Shown here piece after piece: positions 63,497 to 64,000 of a stretch of DNA of 64,000 nucleotides. Numbering within the stretch: position 1 is the stretch's first letter; every line of letters starts with the position of its first letter. Source of the DNA: Methylococcaceae bacterium (GTDB lineage Bacteria; Pseudomonadota; Gammaproteobacteria; Methylococcales; Methylomonadaceae). The notes below the pieces were generated by a model that made no database searches, had not been told where the DNA came from, and worked only from the letters and a program-made list of their open reading frames with translations. Both the position numbers and the translations under genes were made by a program. Location: positions 124,001 through 188,000 of the forward strand of contig JABFSH010000020.1 of the NCBI GenBank assembly GCA_013140705.1. Reading direction: 5' to 3'.

Positions 63497-64000
63497 TTAG
63501 AACGGCAACACGATATCCGGCTTAATTTTTGTCATTAGCACTCTGAACTGCTCCTGTATGCTGAGCAATGCTTCCTGGGTGTCCGCTTCAAATCGAATAA
63601 CCAATGATGGCGTCGTATTGGAAGCGCGCACCAATCCCCAGCCATTGGCGAAATCGACACGCATGCCGTCGATATTGTTGATTTTTCCAGACCTGAAATT
63701 CGCTTCGTTGAACATGTGTTCAATAAATTTAAAGTTTTCGCCTTCAGCCATGCCGACATTTAATTCGGGCGTGTTGATACTGTCGGGGAATTGGGCAAAA
63801 ACTTCGGCCGTACTTCGACTGTCATTGGCCAGTATTTCAATTAAACGAGCGGCTGAGTACAGCGCATCATCAAAACCAAACCAACGGTCATTAAAGAAAA
63901 TATGACCACTCATTTCGCCTGCCAGTTTGGCGCCGGTTTCTTTAAGTTTCGCTTTCATAAAGGAATGGCCGGTTTTCCACATGATAGGCCTTCCTCCAAA
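63497..64000 (-). CDS. Phosphomannomutase/phosphoglucomutase, C-terminal part (runs off window)
   Basis: The last 167 residues of an alpha-D-phosphohexomutase (AlgC/ManB/Pgm family), which moves the phosphate between C1 and C6 of mannose or glucose. WKTGHSFMKAKLKETGAKLAGEMSGHIFFNDRW is the sugar-specificity region of domain 3, and VRASNTTPSLVIRFEAD is the phosphate-binding loop of domain 4. The N-terminal parts with the phosphoserine lie beyond the window. It fits the nearby sugar-phosphate and glucan genes. Confidence 0.93.
   Translation of the reverse strand, partial: FGGRPIMWKTGHSFMKAKLKETGAKLAGEMSGHIFFNDRWFGFDDALYSAARLIEILANDSRSTAEVFAQFPDSINTPELNVGMAEGENFKFIEHMFNEANFRSGKINNIDGMRVDFANGWGLVRASNTTPSLVIRFEADTQEALLSIQEQFRVLMTKIKPDIVLPF

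Noticed and set aside
1-64000. tRNA, rRNA or CRISPR array
   Set aside because: No GGTTCGAATCC-type T-arm with a matching acceptor stem, no rRNA conserved blocks and no regularly spaced direct repeats were found by eye; a tRNAscan or Infernal run would settle it.

Overview
The window looks like part of a gammaproteobacterial chromosome of moderate GC content. The housekeeping set (ilvD, argD-argF, grxD, rnt, pyrC, aspS, ppsA, purM, metA, gltA, glk) and accessory families such as the DUF6763-like and DUF2066-like proteins suggest a methanotroph-type lineage (Methylococcales). This is inference from gene style only: no methane or methanol oxidation gene and no rRNA or tRNA gene is visible.

Layout. 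1-10.8 kb: housekeeping genes, with an arginine/isoleucine block on the minus strand (argD-argF-SH3-ilvD), then grxD, rnt, pyrC, an FmdB-like zinc ribbon, aspS and ppsA. Upstream of ppsA is a tight cluster of three consensus DnaA boxes. 11-17 kb: a membrane protein, an IS3 relic, and a three-gene cluster (hexaheme cytochrome c, outer-membrane barrel, inner-membrane monoheme protein) that could be a trans-envelope electron route. 17-28 kb: accessory region with truncated transposases (rve type, IS1595, IS21, IS3), a PspA/VWA envelope-stress module divergent from a two-component system, two toxin-antitoxin pairs and gene relics.

28-32 kb: the most novel-looking locus. Two tiny paralogous genes (45 and 33 codons) share the N-terminus MKVK(S/T)N(V/I)xAG, matching ribosome-binding contexts and a common upstream 12-mer. 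They flank a 609-residue protein of unknown family with a winged-helix-like N-terminal segment. Next to them is the broken 3' end of an ABC exporter, cut by an IS21 remnant and carrying an in-frame stop. This resembles a ribosomally made, modified peptide (RiPP) system that was not in any family I can name.

32-42 kb: purM, a DUF2066 protein, guaD, metA, a P-loop ATPase, a HerA-like ATPase, a SulP transporter and a hexose-6-phosphate mutarotase, plus two near-identical copies of a 155-bp dispersed repeat, one inside a MITE-like element.

42-61 kb: an amidoligase/proteasome-homologue region. On the minus strand: a transglutaminase-DUF2126 protein, gltA, a fused circularly permuted ATP-grasp/alpha-E protein, a transglutaminase, a ParA-like ATPase, a second transglutaminase and the Anbu proteasome homologue. 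On the plus strand: a GH15/phosphorylase-kinase-like protein, glk, then a split ATP-grasp and alpha-E pair. Upstream of the split pair is an NtrC/sigma54-like promoter that drives a short C/U-rich transcript ending in a clean intrinsic terminator: a candidate nitrogen-regulated small RNA or attenuated leader. A weaker sigma54-like site precedes the DUF2126 gene.

61-64 kb: a BT1-type transporter, a decayed alpha-glucan phosphorylase gene, and the C-terminal part of a phosphomannomutase/phosphoglucomutase.
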